64,000 bases of DNA from Congeria kusceri (GCA_027627225.1 JAPFQT010000039.1:1368001-1432000), one strand, 5' to 3'. Positions 35,637 through 47,885 are shown, numbered from the stretch's first letter. Numbers and translations are program-made. Notes: generated by a model from the letters alone, not told the origin.

Positions 35637-36877
35637 GGTACAAGATGGAACAAATTTCAATCCCAATAGTACAGTATTTACAATTGCAATATGCTACATG
35701 CCAAGTTGTTTGTGAGACATCAAATGTTGGAGATTGAAAATAAAACAAAACACTTAAAATGTCATGCTGCAATAGTTCTCAACAAAGAAACATTTTTACA
35801 AAATTATGTTAAATTCTAGTACTTTACGACAAGAATTCAATAATACTAATAATCTATCCGCATTTGGTTGCTAAAAGGTGCCACAGGGTGAGAACTTTGT
35901 GCAGCCAGTCCGGGACTTGAACCCGGGACCTCTCACTAACATGGCGAGTGAACAATCCTCATTAGAACAAGAAAAGACAACGACTCCAATTCCAGTTTGC
36001 TTGCTTAATTACTGACAGCTTTCATTGTCAGACTACATTCCGCAATACACAAGGTTTGTTTTAAGTTTCTTCAACAGAGCGACTACAAAATGATTTTCCA
36101 TGCAGACTAGGATAGTGCCCTGAATGAAAAAAATTAATTTGACCAAAGTTGCATCACATTCAAACTGTTGAAGCCTAAAAAATTAGCTGTGAGGAAGACT
36201 AATTGTCTGGAAATGGGAGCGTCACTGCGTATTTCAACTGGGTCAATATTTGTAATGCATACATGGACAGGGATCATTGACACAAATAACAGTACCTGAA
36301 AAAGCAGCTCATTTGTGTGTCACAAAACACATATTGCTTAGACATAGCGGGTGACACCTTTCTGCACTTGGTGAAAAACCAGTCTTTATTTTTAACTTCA
36401 ACTAAAAAAAAAAAGACTTCAGATCTGCAGTTGAACCAACATCACCTTTATCACTGATACATTAGCAATCTTCTAGCAGTTACAATATAAACGCTACAAA
36501 TTCAACAGAACTAAGGCAACACCATACTATATTTTAATAACATATAAATAAAAATGTCACATCTCGGGGGACATTTGGGACATTGTACTGATTGTTCATC
36601 TTTATTTCAAACACCACACAAAGACATCCATCCAGAAAAGTACTTGCCCAGTCTACAACACGACAACAGAAATCTGCCTCAGACTCGCATCAACAACAAG
36701 ATAGCAGATGTGCAGAAATGAATCACTCACTGAACTGTTAGCTCACACAAAAATGCATCCATACTTTTTCTTATTTGATTTTATCGCTTATTAAGAGTAG
36801 GACAAGACCTATACACGCATGATGTCCTGGCTCTAACTTAATGTAACTAGTCTGATATGGGCCACAATCAAACTTAC
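35637..36877. other. Mostly unique sequence with one tRNA-like T arm
   Basis: Minus-strand 35917-35934 forms a perfect T arm (CCGGG-TTCAAGT-CCCGG) with TAGTGAGAGGT upstream, but the anticodon stem does not fold normally. It is probably a SINE head or pseudo-tRNA. Nothing else was recognised. Confidence 0.4.
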
Positions 36878-36980
36878 CGTACGTGAGAATGTTAGGATTG
36901 TCATAGGCAAGCTGAGCATGAAATCGGCGAAAAAAATCATATTTCACCAAATAACTGGTATTGCTTGTCCAGTCTGACAT
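36878..36980 (-). CDS. Candidate first coding exon, unassigned
   Basis: Minus strand: ATG at 36980-36978, an in-frame TGA a few codons upstream, 34 open codons beginning MSDWTSNTSYLVKYDFFRRF with balanced composition, then a strong splice donor (TACG|GTAAGT, GT at 36877-36876), leaving phase 1. The residues look protein-like, not repeat-derived, and no dispersed repeat overlaps. I do not recognise the family and could not find the next exon toward lower coordinates. It may be a relic or chance. Confidence 0.3.
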
Positions 36981-37212
36981 GCTATTGAGATCTCAACTAC
37001 TAGTATGTGTGTTGTGTAAGGATTAGCTGAAACATTAGGTCTTGAATGTGCTTAAGACAATTTGGTGACGGACAACGGTCAACACAGGAGAGGTTTCATA
37101 TACCGATAGCTTACCAAACACGTTGTAAGGTAAGCTTAATTGTTAATAAGAACACACTTTAGTTCAACTTTCTGATAACCATATAGTATGATCCAGACAG
37201 TCCTGAACAATT

Positions 37213-37310
37213 CTTACCTCAACTTGTACAAACCCCCACCAGGACTTGAACTTAAATGTCTCCAGTCAGCACCCTGCCTGCCTGTCAGTGACTCCCAGTG
37301 AGCTGCTATG
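37213..37310 (-). repeat. Weak tRNA-derived fragment
   Basis: Minus strand GTTCAAGTCCTGGTGGGGG is B-box-like with degenerate tRNA-like sequence 5' of it. No cloverleaf. Confidence 0.2.
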
Positions 37311-38439
37311 GTTTGCACAAGGACCCCATGCACTGCATTCCTACTTTCTTGCTGTGCAGCTAAATAATAAAGTAAACAACATACAACAACAATCAAATAC
37401 AATGCATGCAAGCTATTTAATGTTGAATACTTCTACTCAGTTTACCTTACCTGATTAAATAATAACATGTTTGTACATGTAATAGATCAAGAAAAAGTCT
37501 GTTTGGAAGGAAAAACCATACAAATGGAAATTACTCTATAAATACTGAATATAACAACTATCCTGGTATTCTCCTCTTCATTGCAACGACCTCATTGAAA
37601 TTAGTGTTCAAGCTTCACAAAAATGGGACCTGACGGACAGGTAGCCTTATGCAAAATCCAACAACAGTAAGCAAAATACAGGGAAAAAATGAAAAATGTT
37701 GCACTTACCTATTCAACACATTCTGAGTGTGACACCCAGACCAGGACACTTATTTTCCTAACCTAATTCAATGTGAGTAGTAAAACCAGCTCTACCTAAT
37801 AAGTCTATATTGCCAGGTAAATTATACAGTTACTCTGTCATGGTGAGGAAATGGTTGTGGTATCCAGCTTTAGCTTGGGAACTCAATTAATTATGTTAGT
37901 ATTCCCAAACGTAATCTTTCTTAATGTCACCAAGCACTGATTCTATTTGAGAATGCGACTTAAATGAGTCTTAAAGAGCCACAGCTATCAATACAACCAA
38001 GTCACAAAATAAATAGCTTCAAGCGCACGATTTAAAACAACACTGAAATCTCAGTATTGTTTTACAATGAAGACTCCTGATAAGATATTTTTTTCGCCAT
38101 GTGACATCAAGAAAATTATTAAATGTTCAATTTAATAGAATGGTTTGAAACAGAAATATTTAACATACAATACCATAATCAACAAGTCTTCACAGTGTTG
38201 TTCTGTCATCAATGTTTCACCAGCGCTGAGAGCTGGATGTGCAGAAGCTGCATGAAGCACTTTCTAACATGCAGTCTCAAACCCTCGACCATATGTGCAC
38301 TGCTGTAACATTCAGTCTGTGCATCCACATTGTCCAGGCCTCTCCATCTAATTATTGACATTACACATATGCCAAAACCTAAGCATAATCCATTTCACTA
38401 TTCAGTATTAAATGAATTCTCAGTAATGTCGTGGATCTT

Positions 38440-38515
38440 TCCCACAGGAAACAAGAACTGGTTCTACCCAGGTAACAAACTCAAGAATGTTTCAATAAGC
38501 CCCATACTGGTCAGG
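38440..38515 (+). repeat. SINE body fragment
   Basis: CAAGAACTGGTTCTACCCAG then AACAAACTCAAGAATGTTTC and AATAAGCC match the body of the tRNA-headed SINE. The head and tail are missing. Confidence 0.6.
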
Positions 38516-39423
38516 CTATTATCACCAGATCCTGTGAGATGATGGCCTGTGTCAGGAACAATCCTCCACACACATAGGAGTTTAAACAAGGCATAAATAT
38601 TCCTGGTCATTCTAGTTCAAATTCTTATAACCTTAATTCATATTTAGAGACTTTAAGGCATTTTCAAAGACCAGTCTCTATGACTCTTATAAGAGCAAAA
38701 GCTTTTTTTAAGTTCTTATTATTTCAAAACACTGATTTAAAGGCTACAGACCACTTTCTAAAAAATTTCCAAACATTAAGTTTCTAAGGAAACCTTTTAG
38801 AAAGGGGTAGAATATTAGAATAATGCCAAGTGGAACCGGTTTTAGACTGTGGCGATTGTCTGATGCTCAGTACCAAAAGTCAAAATCAGGTATCTTTTTT
38901 GACACAGCTTGTTGGAATATTCAAAATATTAATATTGACAATCAAATTGAACACCTTATTAATTTCTTGCTATAAGTAGATTGGATGAAGTTGTATGTTC
39001 ACTAAATACTAACAATTAACTCATTCAACAATTTTTATGAATAGATAAACTAATAGACTAATGACAAAACCAAAACAAACAATAAAATACTATAAAATCA
39101 TTGAATTTCACAGGTGTCTAAATTTCATGCATTTTTGAAGAATGGTTAATTCTTAAACTCACACACTTTTTTGTACATTCTTTTAATATTCCTGCAAAAC
39201 GAAAATTATATTATTTTCATTTTTTTTACAATTTTTGTCTTAAGAAATAATTAGCGATTTATAGTTGTTTATCGGCCAATAAGTTCTGGTGCAAAGGAAT
39301 TAAATCACCGGGGCATTATCCCGGTTGTTTAATAGCCATGCATGAGAACGACAAAGAGTTGTTTATCGGTCGATAAACAATGACAATGCGAAAATTACCT
39401 CGATTCTAATATAATTTGACATA

Positions 39424-41753
39424 CAGATGAACCTTGTTTTCTCAAACTCGTTTAAGTCGAATTTCCGGTTAAGTCCCAGTAGAGACAAATTTCCGATTAT
39501 CCATCTTCTTATTTCATATTAAATATTGTTGTTTATCTCGAAGTTATTAACGCGAAATATCGGATAAGTCGAAGTGAATTTTCATTCCCTAGCTGTAATT
39601 TCATATGTATTATTGCGTGTTTATCTCGAAGAGTCATCACGTTCTGCAGCTTAAACCCGATAATAGCCTTATGACAGATCCGTGTCAAGGTTTGTCATAC
39701 ACTGCATACATGTTACCCCATGTTCTCTAAAAAAGTATTTAATATGGGTTGCTGCGCTTTAATTTAACTATTTGTTAACTGATGGCCACATCACTGGAAG
39801 CATTGGGGAACAGTCAGAAGATTTATCGAGCAGATGCTAGGTAGAGAAGATAAAATCAACAGAATTGATGACATTTACCGCTGTATTAAAACAAAGATTT
39901 TTAAAGTAACTTTGCTACTATATAAAGCATGTGACCCCTCGGGGTGCCACCAGATTTGACTCCAGGGGCAGAATTTGAACAATCTTTGGAGAGGACCACT
40001 ATGCAATGTTACGTACCAAATATAGGAAAGCTGTGGGCCTTGCCATTTCAGAGAAGATTTTTAGTCATTTTGCTATTAAAGTCTGCATGTGACCCATGGA
40101 ACACGACTAGATTTGACCCCAGGGGCATAATTTGAACAATATTTGTAGAGGACCACTATAGGGATCTTACATATTAAATATGAAACCTCTAGGCCTTGCG
40201 GTTTCAGAGAAGATTTTAAAAGACATTTTGCTATTAAAGTTAAGAAAAAAAAAGTGACCCCCGGGGCGTGACCAGCTATGACCCCAGGGGCATAATTCGA
40301 ACATACTTTGTGGAGGACTACTATAATATGATGTTACATACCAAATAAGAAACCTCTGGGCTTTGCGGTTTCTTAATTTTTTACAAGTCATTTCGCTATT
40401 AAAGTCTATATAAATAATGTGACCTCCGGGACGTGGCCAGTTTGGACCCCAGGGGCATCATTTGAACAATATTTGTAGAAGACCACAATAGGATGTTACA
40501 TACCAAATATGTGACCCATGGAACACGACTAGATTTGACCCCAGGGGCATAATTCTAACAATATTTGTAGAGAACCACTATAGGGATCTTACATATTAAA
40601 TATGAAACCTCTGGGCCTTGCGGTTTCAGAGATTTTTAAAGACACTTTGCTATTTAAGTTTATATAACCCATGTGAACCCCGGGGCTTGGCCAGTTTTAA
40701 CCCAAGGGGCATAGTTTGAACAATGTTTGTGGAGGACCACTTGCGGATGTTACATACAAATTATGAAACATCTGGGCCTTGTGGTTTCAGAGGAGATTTT
40801 TAAAGTCATTTTGCTATATATTCTATATAAACCATATGACCATATGACCCGTTTTGAACCCAGGGGCATCATTTGAACAATCTTTGTAGAGGACCACTAT
40901 ACAATGTTACATACCAAATATGATACCTCTTGGCCTTGCGGTTTCAGAGGAGAAGATTCTTAAAATCATTTTGCTATTCAAGTCTTTATAAACCATGTGA
41001 CCTCTGGGGTGTGGCCCATTTTAACCCCAGGGGCATCATTTGAACAATCTTTGTAGCGGATCATTATAGGATGTTACATACAAAATATGAAACCTCTGGG
41101 CCCTGCAGTCTCAGAGAAGATATTTTAAGTTAACAGTTTTTAAATCTATTTTTAGCTCTGGTGACCTACATTTGCAGCGCACCGTAAATTGGAACAATGA
41201 TCATTCCTATGAAGTTTGGTGCAAAACTGCAAAGTAGTTTAGGAGGAGATGTTGTTTGATTGAAAAGTTGATGACGCACGCGTGCATACACGCATGATGG
41301 ACAACGGGCGATCACAAAAGCTCACCATGAACACTTTGTGCTCAGGTGAGATAAAAAACTTTCTGTTCAACACACTCTCCAAACAGAAAGACATAACTTT
41401 GTAAATAAAAAGTGACTTTTTTGTTATGTGTACTATGTTATTTGTGCTATGATTCATATGGTTGTTTTTTGTCATGCTTTGATGTGTATGTTTAACTTGT
41501 TATGTTTTGTGCTGAAATGTAAATTGCATTTGTTATATTTATAAATGTAATAATCAAATAAAAGACTAAACTGTATCGGTAATTTTAATAATAATATCTT
41601 TATAATATTGACAGCCAAAACGTAAGCATTGTCAAACAGTTAAATGTAACCCAATGCTACTTTCACAACGTTCGAGTTCAGATAAGTCGAACTACCGATA
41701 TCTCAAAGTCGCTATTGCATTTCCGTCAACTTCGAGATAACGAGGTACAGCTG
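39424..41753. mobile_element. pogo/Tigger-like TIR element, non-autonomous
   Basis: The left end is CAGATGAACCTTGTTTTCTC; the right end read inward from the other strand is CAGCTGTACCTCGTTATCTC. They match at about 20 of 27 positions, and each is flanked by TA (39422-39423 and 41754-41755). TA target duplications and CAG...ACCTCG.TATCTCGAA ends are typical of pogo/Tigger-type Tc1-mariner elements. No transposase frame is visible. A satellite-type element (39895-41357) lies inside. Confidence 0.7.
39895..41357 (+). mobile_element. Tandem-core element 2, 5'-truncated
   Basis: Same ~170-bp core monomer (GGCATAATTTGAACAATATT, GGCCTTGCGGTTTCAGAG) and same 3' hairpin with CTCAGGTGAG (hairpin about 41319-41352) as element 1, but without the AACAAGAGGGCC start. 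Contained in the pogo-like element. Confidence 0.8.
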
Positions 41754-41999
41754 TATGTTTTTGCAATTGCAATTGAAACTACTTTTTACCCTGCTTTGCT
41801 CAGAATTGGGAATTCTTTTTGCATCGTTTATTGGGTAGTTTAACAATGATAATTTTGTCCTTTGCCCATAGAAAAAATTAGCGAGTATCATGTTAGAATA
41901 CACTTTCTAACATAACAACATTTAGTTTTATTTCACTTTATCAAAGGCCGCCTTGTTATATACTCAAACTGCAAGAAACGTAACCCAACATTTGTAAAA

Positions 42000-42375
42000 T
42001 AAACTAGATGCCTGTTGGAAAAATGTCGAGCCCATTGTCAATAAAGCAACTTGTACTGTAGTTATTTAACATCTCATTTTCTAACAAGCAGATCTCCTTT
42101 GACCTCTAAGCATGACCTTGACGCTTGGAAAACAGGTCTTGCATGCAACATGCCATCTCCAAAATTGCCTGATGAATGATAAAGTTACAGTCCAGGCAAA
42201 CTGTATTATGCCCATTTTTGACCTTTTAGTTAGAGACACACATTGTTGCGCATGACATGCCGTCTCCACATGGAGAACATTTGTTGCATGTTACTTTAAA
42301 ATGAGGAAGTTACCATTCAGACAAGATCGAATGGACTGACAACTAAGTCGAGCTGACCGCAGGCGGGCTAAAAAA
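42000..42375 (+). repeat. Single-unit relative of the 57-58 kb array
   Basis: GACCTTGACGCTTGGAAAAC, TTGCATGCAACATGCCATCT and TTGTTGCGCATGACATGCCG match the ordered blocks of the 56935-58197 array. It ends GCGGGCTAAAAAA. Confidence 0.55.
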
Positions 42376-42857
42376 AAAAAATATATATTAACACAGGGTC
42401 TTAAAGATCGGATCGCAAAGTCAGCGCAAACTAGACCGCCATGAAATAAAATGATTTTACAGCTAACATTTTATTCCACATCAACAAGTCCACTACCAAT
42501 TACGCCAAGTCATATGGTTGTGTTTTGTCTGCACTGTTTACCAGTAAATTGCGTATTACAATGCACAGGTTCAAAGATGGTGTATTGGCTGAGTACACTT
42601 ACTGATGATAACACGCACATGTTCTGTACTCACAACATTTGCAATGTGGTCTAGAAAATAATGAGGAATAAAAGATAGTGAATTAACATTAAGTTCGCAC
42701 TAAATCTATGATAATATAATGACCGACACAAGGCTATAAGAAAATACTTAAAACTGCGACATGTCGTGTCAAACTTGCATGTGCAAAAAAAATCGAGAGT
42801 TACATTTTGTTTCATACTTTACAGGCTAACTCATTTTTAGTATATGCGACTTGAACT

Positions 42858-43086
42858 GCATGTAATTAGTTTAGTTTAAACCTATGTATTTTAGCTTGAT
42901 TGCATCGAAAGCCTAAGGCTTATTGAGACACTCTCTAGTTGGTTTCCTGGGTAGAACCAGTACAGTGTCTTTGGGGGATATCTTGAGTACGTTACAAGAT
43001 TGTGGATCGAACCCTGGACATCCTGGTCGCGAGGCGGACACCATATCCACTACGCCACCCCGACCTCAATGTAATGCATGTAATTA
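42858..43086 (-). mobile_element. tRNA-headed SINE, full-length copy with 11-bp TSD
   Basis: Target duplications GCATGTAATTA at 42858-42868 and 43076-43086 bound 207 bp. On the minus strand the head has a good RNA polymerase III A box (TGGCGTAGTGG, plus-strand 43047-43057) and B box (GGGTTCGATCC, 43004-43014). The body with GGTTCTACCCAGG and a tail with GGCTTTCGATGCAATCAAGC follow. As a non-autonomous retroposon it would have been copied by a LINE. The right duplication overlaps the TTAA of the next element, so the SINE landed after it. Confidence 0.9.
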
Positions 43087-43204
43087 AAGGGACTTGTTCA
43101 CAGATTTTTGCATTTTTTTAAGTATGCAATTAAATGTCTTAACTTTACAGATTTAAGCATCGGAATTGCAGCTAAAGTATAATAACAAGAAAAGTATTTA
43201 GAAA

Positions 43205-43440
43205 CAAGATTCTGTGTTTGATAAACACACATGCCCCCGGTTGGTGCTGGGTAGTCCATTTCTTAATCCAAATTAGGTGAAGGTCAATATGAGGTTGGGT
43301 GATATGGTGGATTGGGAATGGTCATAACTAACAACTGTGTAAATATCCAAGTGTTGTAGTAAGTGGTGTTGGCGCTAGACGAAACGGTAAAATGTACTTA
43401 ATCTTGTCACGGACGGAAGGATGCCTGGGGCATAAAAAGA
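43205..43440 (+). repeat. ATGCCCCC-ended dispersed repeat inside the MITE
   Basis: Starts AACAAGATTCTGTGTTTG...CATGCCCCCGGTTGG and ends GGATGCCTGGGGCATAAAAA, with a small ATGCC/GGCAT hairpin. It shares the 5' AACAAGA and 3' hairpin-plus-A layout of the tandem-core elements. Confidence 0.55.
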
Positions 43441-43448
43441 AAATAAAC

Positions 43449-44639
43449 ACAAGAGGGCCATAAGGCCCTAGGTCGCTCACCTGAGGGGCTAAGGAACTAC
43501 TGTTCTGAGCAAGTTTAATGATGATTTGGCTAAAAATGTGGCCTCTAGAGTGTTCACAAGCTGTTTTTGCAATTTTGCCTGGTGACCTAGTTTTTGACCC
43601 CACACAGGCTGTCAACCAAGTTGCACAGAAAATATAGGAACAATATAGAAATATTTTCATCTAAAATACAGGACTTTTGGATGATTTTTTGGACAAACTA
43701 TATTAATTTTATGGTAAAAATACTTCATCTAAATAAAAATATGGGATCATAGTCTAGCCTGATAAGTCTTTCAGCTTGCGTTTTAATGAACAAATTATTT
43801 GCTAAACATTTTCGTGCTCATCAATTGGCAACCGAGACATGTATGCTATGACCTAACAATAATCTGAGTATTTAAGTTTGATGCGAGCCAAGCGAGCAAA
43901 AAAAATTCAACGTACAGGTTCCTGATATACCGTTCCCGGACCAATTTCAGGCGCATGAATGACAACATTTCGCAAAAATATAGGATAAAATTCTTAAATA
44001 TAGGAATATATAGAATTTCTTTCCAAAATATAGGAATATAGGAATCGGTTGACAGCCTGCCCACATGATCCACTAACGAACGTGTCCCAGATATTTTTTG
44101 GACAAAGTTCTAAGAATTTTTCATGATGATTGGGCTATAAATGTGGCATCTAGAGTATTCACAAGCTTTTGTTCAATTGGTCCTGGTGACCTAGTTTTTG
44201 ACCCAACATGAGCTAGTTTCAAACTCGTCAGTGAAATCATAGAAACAAATGTTCTGAACAAGTTTTAAGAATATTGTGACTTCTAGTGTTCACTAGCTTT
44301 GTCTTTGATTTTCCCTAGTGAGCTCATCCGAGATATTATTGAAACAAATGTTCTGAGCGAGTTTCAAGACGATTGGGTAAAAAATATGACTTTAAGAGTG
44401 TTCACAAGCTTTTTATTCAATTTGACCTAGTGATCTAGTTTTTGACTACACATGACCCAGTTATGAAATCATCCGAGATATCTTTGGGACAAATGTTCTA
44501 AGCAAGTTTCATGAAGATTGAGCAACAAATGTAGCCTCTAGAGTGTTCACAAGGTTAATGTTGACAACGAACGACGAACGATTCACGACCTTCAAAAGGC
44601 GATCACCATAAGCATGTTGTGCTCAGGTGAGCTAAAAAC
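43449..44639 (+). mobile_element. Tandem-core element 3, CTCACCTGAG family with ~145-bp core
   Basis: 5' ACAAGAGGGCCATAAGGCCC, then CTCACCTGAG. Core monomers of about 145 bp carry GACCTAGTTTTTGACCCCAC, GAGATAT(C/T)ATTG and GTTCTGAGCAAGTTTCA. The 3' end TGTGCTCAGGTGAGCTAAAA matches element 1, although the core is a different sequence. Interrupted by the MITE at 43605-44059. Confidence 0.8.
43605..44059. mobile_element. 455-bp MITE with CAGGCTGTCAACC ends
   Basis: Perfect 13-bp TIRs CAGGCTGTCAACC (43605-43617) and GGTTGACAGCCTG (44047-44059) are flanked by direct CCCACA on both sides (43599-43604, 44060-44065). The interior is AT-rich with repeated AATATAGGAA. It lies within a monomer of tandem-core element 3: joining the flanks restores the GACCCCACATGA block of that monomer. 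CAG...CTG ends are hAT-like, but the visible duplication is 6 bp. Confidence 0.8.
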
Positions 44640-45138
44640 TTGGTCTCACCGGGGTTTTAATCCGGGACCTCTGGATTAAAAGGCTATCATCTTAACCACT
44701 CGGTCATTTCGACTTTATTACTTATTTACTTTATGTAAGTGTCCCATGTGTTGTCAACAATTTCAACGAAATTAACAGAATACTCCTATTTATTCCATCG
44801 TTTAAACTAAAACGGTTTTTACAGTATATTTCTAGGTCCATAGTGTTATTTTGCTCCTTTGTATACACTGTTCTTTTATTTTTGGAATCGGTGACAAAAA
44901 GTTGAACAATTTTCAATTCGTCAATCTGTGAACAGGTCCCTTTAATGTAATCATTATCTGAATATTAATACCATGTCAGAGAACAGTATAGCAGTAATAA
45001 TATATATGTGTTTTCAATGTTTATGAATAACATCAAAGACAAAGGTGAAATAACCAAATTTTATTCACACTCAGAATATATGGTTTGTGACTTGTCTGAC
45101 AAAATGTTTTTATTTTAGATAACATATAACAAATATTA

Positions 45139-47885
45139 ACAAGAGAGCCACAAGGCCCTAGGTCGCTCACTTGAGGGGCTAAGGAACTAAACTGTTTTGA
45201 GAAAGTTTCATGAAGATTCGGCTAAAAATTTGGCCTCTCGCGTGTTCAAAAGCTTTTTTTTCAATTTTACCTGGTGACCTAGCTTTTTACCCCATGTCAC
45301 CTGGTTTCAAATTATTGCAGATATCATTGCGACAAATGTTCTAAGCAAGTTTTGTGATGATTTGCCTATAAATGTGGCCTCTAGTGTTCAAAAGCTTTTC
45401 TTTAATTTGGCCTGGTGACCTAGTTTTTTACCCCACATGACCCAGTTTCGAACTCATCCGAGATAACATTGAAATAAATGTTATGAGCAAGTTTCAAGAA
45501 GATTGGGCAAACAATTTGACTTCTAGTGTTCACAAGTTTTTTCTTCAATTTGCCCTCGTGAACTAGTTTTCGACCCCACGTGACCCAGTTTTGAACCCAT
45601 CTGAGATATCATTGGGACAAATGTTCTAAGCAAGTTCTATGATGATTGGGCTATTAATGTGGTCTCCAGAGTGTTCACAAACCTTTTTCTTCAATTGGGC
45701 CTGTGGACCTAGTTTTTAACCTCACCTGACCCAGTTTCAAACTTATCTGAGATATCATCCTGGTGTCCTAGTTTTTTACCCTAGGTGACCCAGTTTCAAA
45801 CTTGTTTGATATATTATTCAAACAAATGTTCTGAGTAAGTTTTAAGAAGATTGGGGTAAAAAATATGACTTATAGGGTGTTCACAAGCTTTTTAAAGTTT
45901 TCAATATAGCCATATAATTAAAACTGCCCCGTTCCCTGGCAACGGTTTATTTTCAACGTAGCAAAACCATTCTTGAATTCAGCCGAGATATCATATGAAC
46001 AAATGTTCTGAGCAAGTTTCATGTTCATTGGGCTAAAAATGTGACTTCTAGATGTGTTCACAAGCTTTTTTTTCAATTTCACCTAATGACCTAGTTTTTG
46101 ACCCCACATGACCCAGTTTGGAACTCGTTCGAGATATTATTGGGACAAATGTTCTGGGCAAGTTTCATGAAGATTGGGCAATAAATGTGGCCTCTAGAGT
46201 GTTCACAAACTTTTTAAAGTTTTCAATAGAGCCATATAAGGAAAACTGCCCCGCCCTATGGCAGCCATGTTTTTCAACGGAGTGGAACTATTTTAGAACT
46301 CGGCTGAGATATCATAAGAACAAATGTTCTGAGCAAGTTTCATGTTGAGTGGGCAAAAAATGTGACTTTTGAAGGGTTCACAAGCTTTTTCTATAGCCAT
46401 ATAAGGAAAACTGCCCCGCCCCCTGGCAGCCATGTTTTTCAATGGAGCGGAACTATTTTCGAATTAGGCCTAGATATCACAAGAACAAATGTTCTGAGCA
46501 ACTTTTATGTGCATTGGGCTAAAAAATGTGACTTCTAGAGTGTTCACAAGCTTTTTCTTCAAGTTGACCTATTTTTTGACCCAACATGACCCAGTTTCGA
46601 ACTCGTTCGAGATATCATAGGGACAAATGTTCTGGGCAAGTGTCAAGAAGATTGGGCAATAAATGTGGCCCTTAGAGTGTTTACAAGCTTTTTAATTTTC
46701 AATATAGCTAGCTATATAAGGAAAACTGCCCCGCCCTGTTACAGCCATGTTTTTAAACAGAGTGGAACCATTTTCGAACTTGGCTAAGATATCATAAGAA
46801 CAAATGTTCTGAGCAAGTTTCGTGTTGATTGGGCCAAAAATGTGACTTCTAGAGCGTTCACAAGCGTTTTCTATAGCCATATAAGGAAAACTGCTCCGCC
46901 CCCTGGTGGCCATGTTTTTCAACAGAGCGGAACATTTTGGAAAGCGACCGAGATATCATAAGAACAAATATTCTGAGCAAGTTTCATGTTGATTGGGCAA
47001 AAAAAAAAGATTTCTAGAGTGTTCACAAGCTTTTTCTTCAATTTGACCTAGTTTTTGAACCCACATGACCAAGTTTCGATTTCAACCGAGAAATCATTGG
47101 GACAAATGTTCTGGGCAAGTTTCATGAAGATTGAGCACTAAATGTGGCCTCTAGAGTGTTCACAAGCTTGTCAAAGTTTTCAATATAGCCATATAAGGAA
47201 AACTGCCCCACCCTGTGGCAGCCATGTTTTTCAACGGACCAAAACAATTTTCGAACTCGGCTGAGATATCATAAGAACAAATGTTCTAAGCAAGTTTCAT
47301 GTTGATTGGGAAAAATAAGTGACTTCTAGAGTGTTCACAAGCTTTTTTCCATAGCCATATAAGGAAAACTGCCCCGCCCCCCTGGCAGCCATGTTTCTGA
47401 ATTGAGCGGTACCATTTTCCAACTCGGCCGAGATATCATAAGAACGAATATTCTGAGCAAGTTTCGTGAAGATTGGTTAAAAAATGTCACTTTTAGAGTA
47501 TTCACAAGCTTTTTCTATAGCCATTTATGGAAAACTGCCACACCCCCTGGCGGCCACGTTTTTCAAAGGACCGCAGCCATTTTCGAACTCGGCCAAGATA
47601 TCATTAGAACAAATGTTCTGAGCAAGTTTCATGTTCATGAGGCAAAAAATATGTGTTCACGAACTTTTTCTTCAATTTGACCTAGTGACCTAGTTTCTGA
47701 CCCCACATGACCCAGTCCGAACCTTGGCTATGATATCATTAGGACAAATGTTCTCGGCAAGTTTCATGAAGATTGGCCAATAAATGTGGCCTCTAGGTAA
47801 ATGTTCACAACGCACGACGCATGACAAACAAAAGGCAATCACAAAAGCCCACCATGATCACGTTGTGCTCAGGTGAGCTAAAAAC
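45139..47885 (+). mobile_element. Tandem-core element 4, longest copy
   Basis: 5' AACAAGAGAGCCACAAGGCC, then CGCTCACTTGAGG. About 2.6 kb of alternating monomers follow: the ~145-bp type of element 3, and a variant with ATATAAGGAAAACTGCCCCG and GCAGCCATGTTTTTCAA. The 3' hairpin AGCCCACC...GGTGAGCT is followed by AAAAC. Non-coding; open frames (for example 47402-47680) come from the monomer. Confidence 0.85.

Larger units (their letters stand above)
39250..41908 (+). repeat. Foldback repeat copy D, split by an insertion
   Basis: The left part 39250-39421 ends in GCGAAAATTACCTCGATTCT...TTGACAT. The right part 41756-41908 resumes with TTTTTGCAATTGCAATTGAA...TAGAAAAAATTAGCGAGTATCATGTTAG. Joined, they give the same block order as copy C. 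The 2.3 kb between them is the TA-flanked element at 39424-41753. Confidence 0.75.
43084..44945. mobile_element. TTAA-flanked MITE interrupted by later insertions
   Basis: Ends AGGGACTTGTTCACAGATTT (from 43088) and, inverted, AATCTGTGAACAGGTCCCT (ending 44941) are each flanked by TTAA (43084-43087, 44942-44945), as for piggyBac-type insertion. Near the right, 44641-44712 is tRNA-like on the minus strand (GACCGAGTGGTTAAGA, then GGTCCCGGATTAAAACC), part of the MITE body rather than a gene. About 1.4 kb of other repeats (43205-44639) interrupts it. Confidence 0.75.

Noticed and set aside
35900..35960. A minus-strand tRNA gene from a perfect T arm
   Set aside because: Only the T arm folds; the anticodon arm would need a 9-base loop and the acceptor stem is missing.
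43846..44073. Open frame with hydrophobic segments
   Set aside because: Lies inside the 455-bp AT-rich MITE.
44641..44712. A minus-strand tRNA gene
   Set aside because: A- and B-box-like blocks are present, but the anticodon stem does not form, and the block belongs to the body of the TTAA-flanked MITE.
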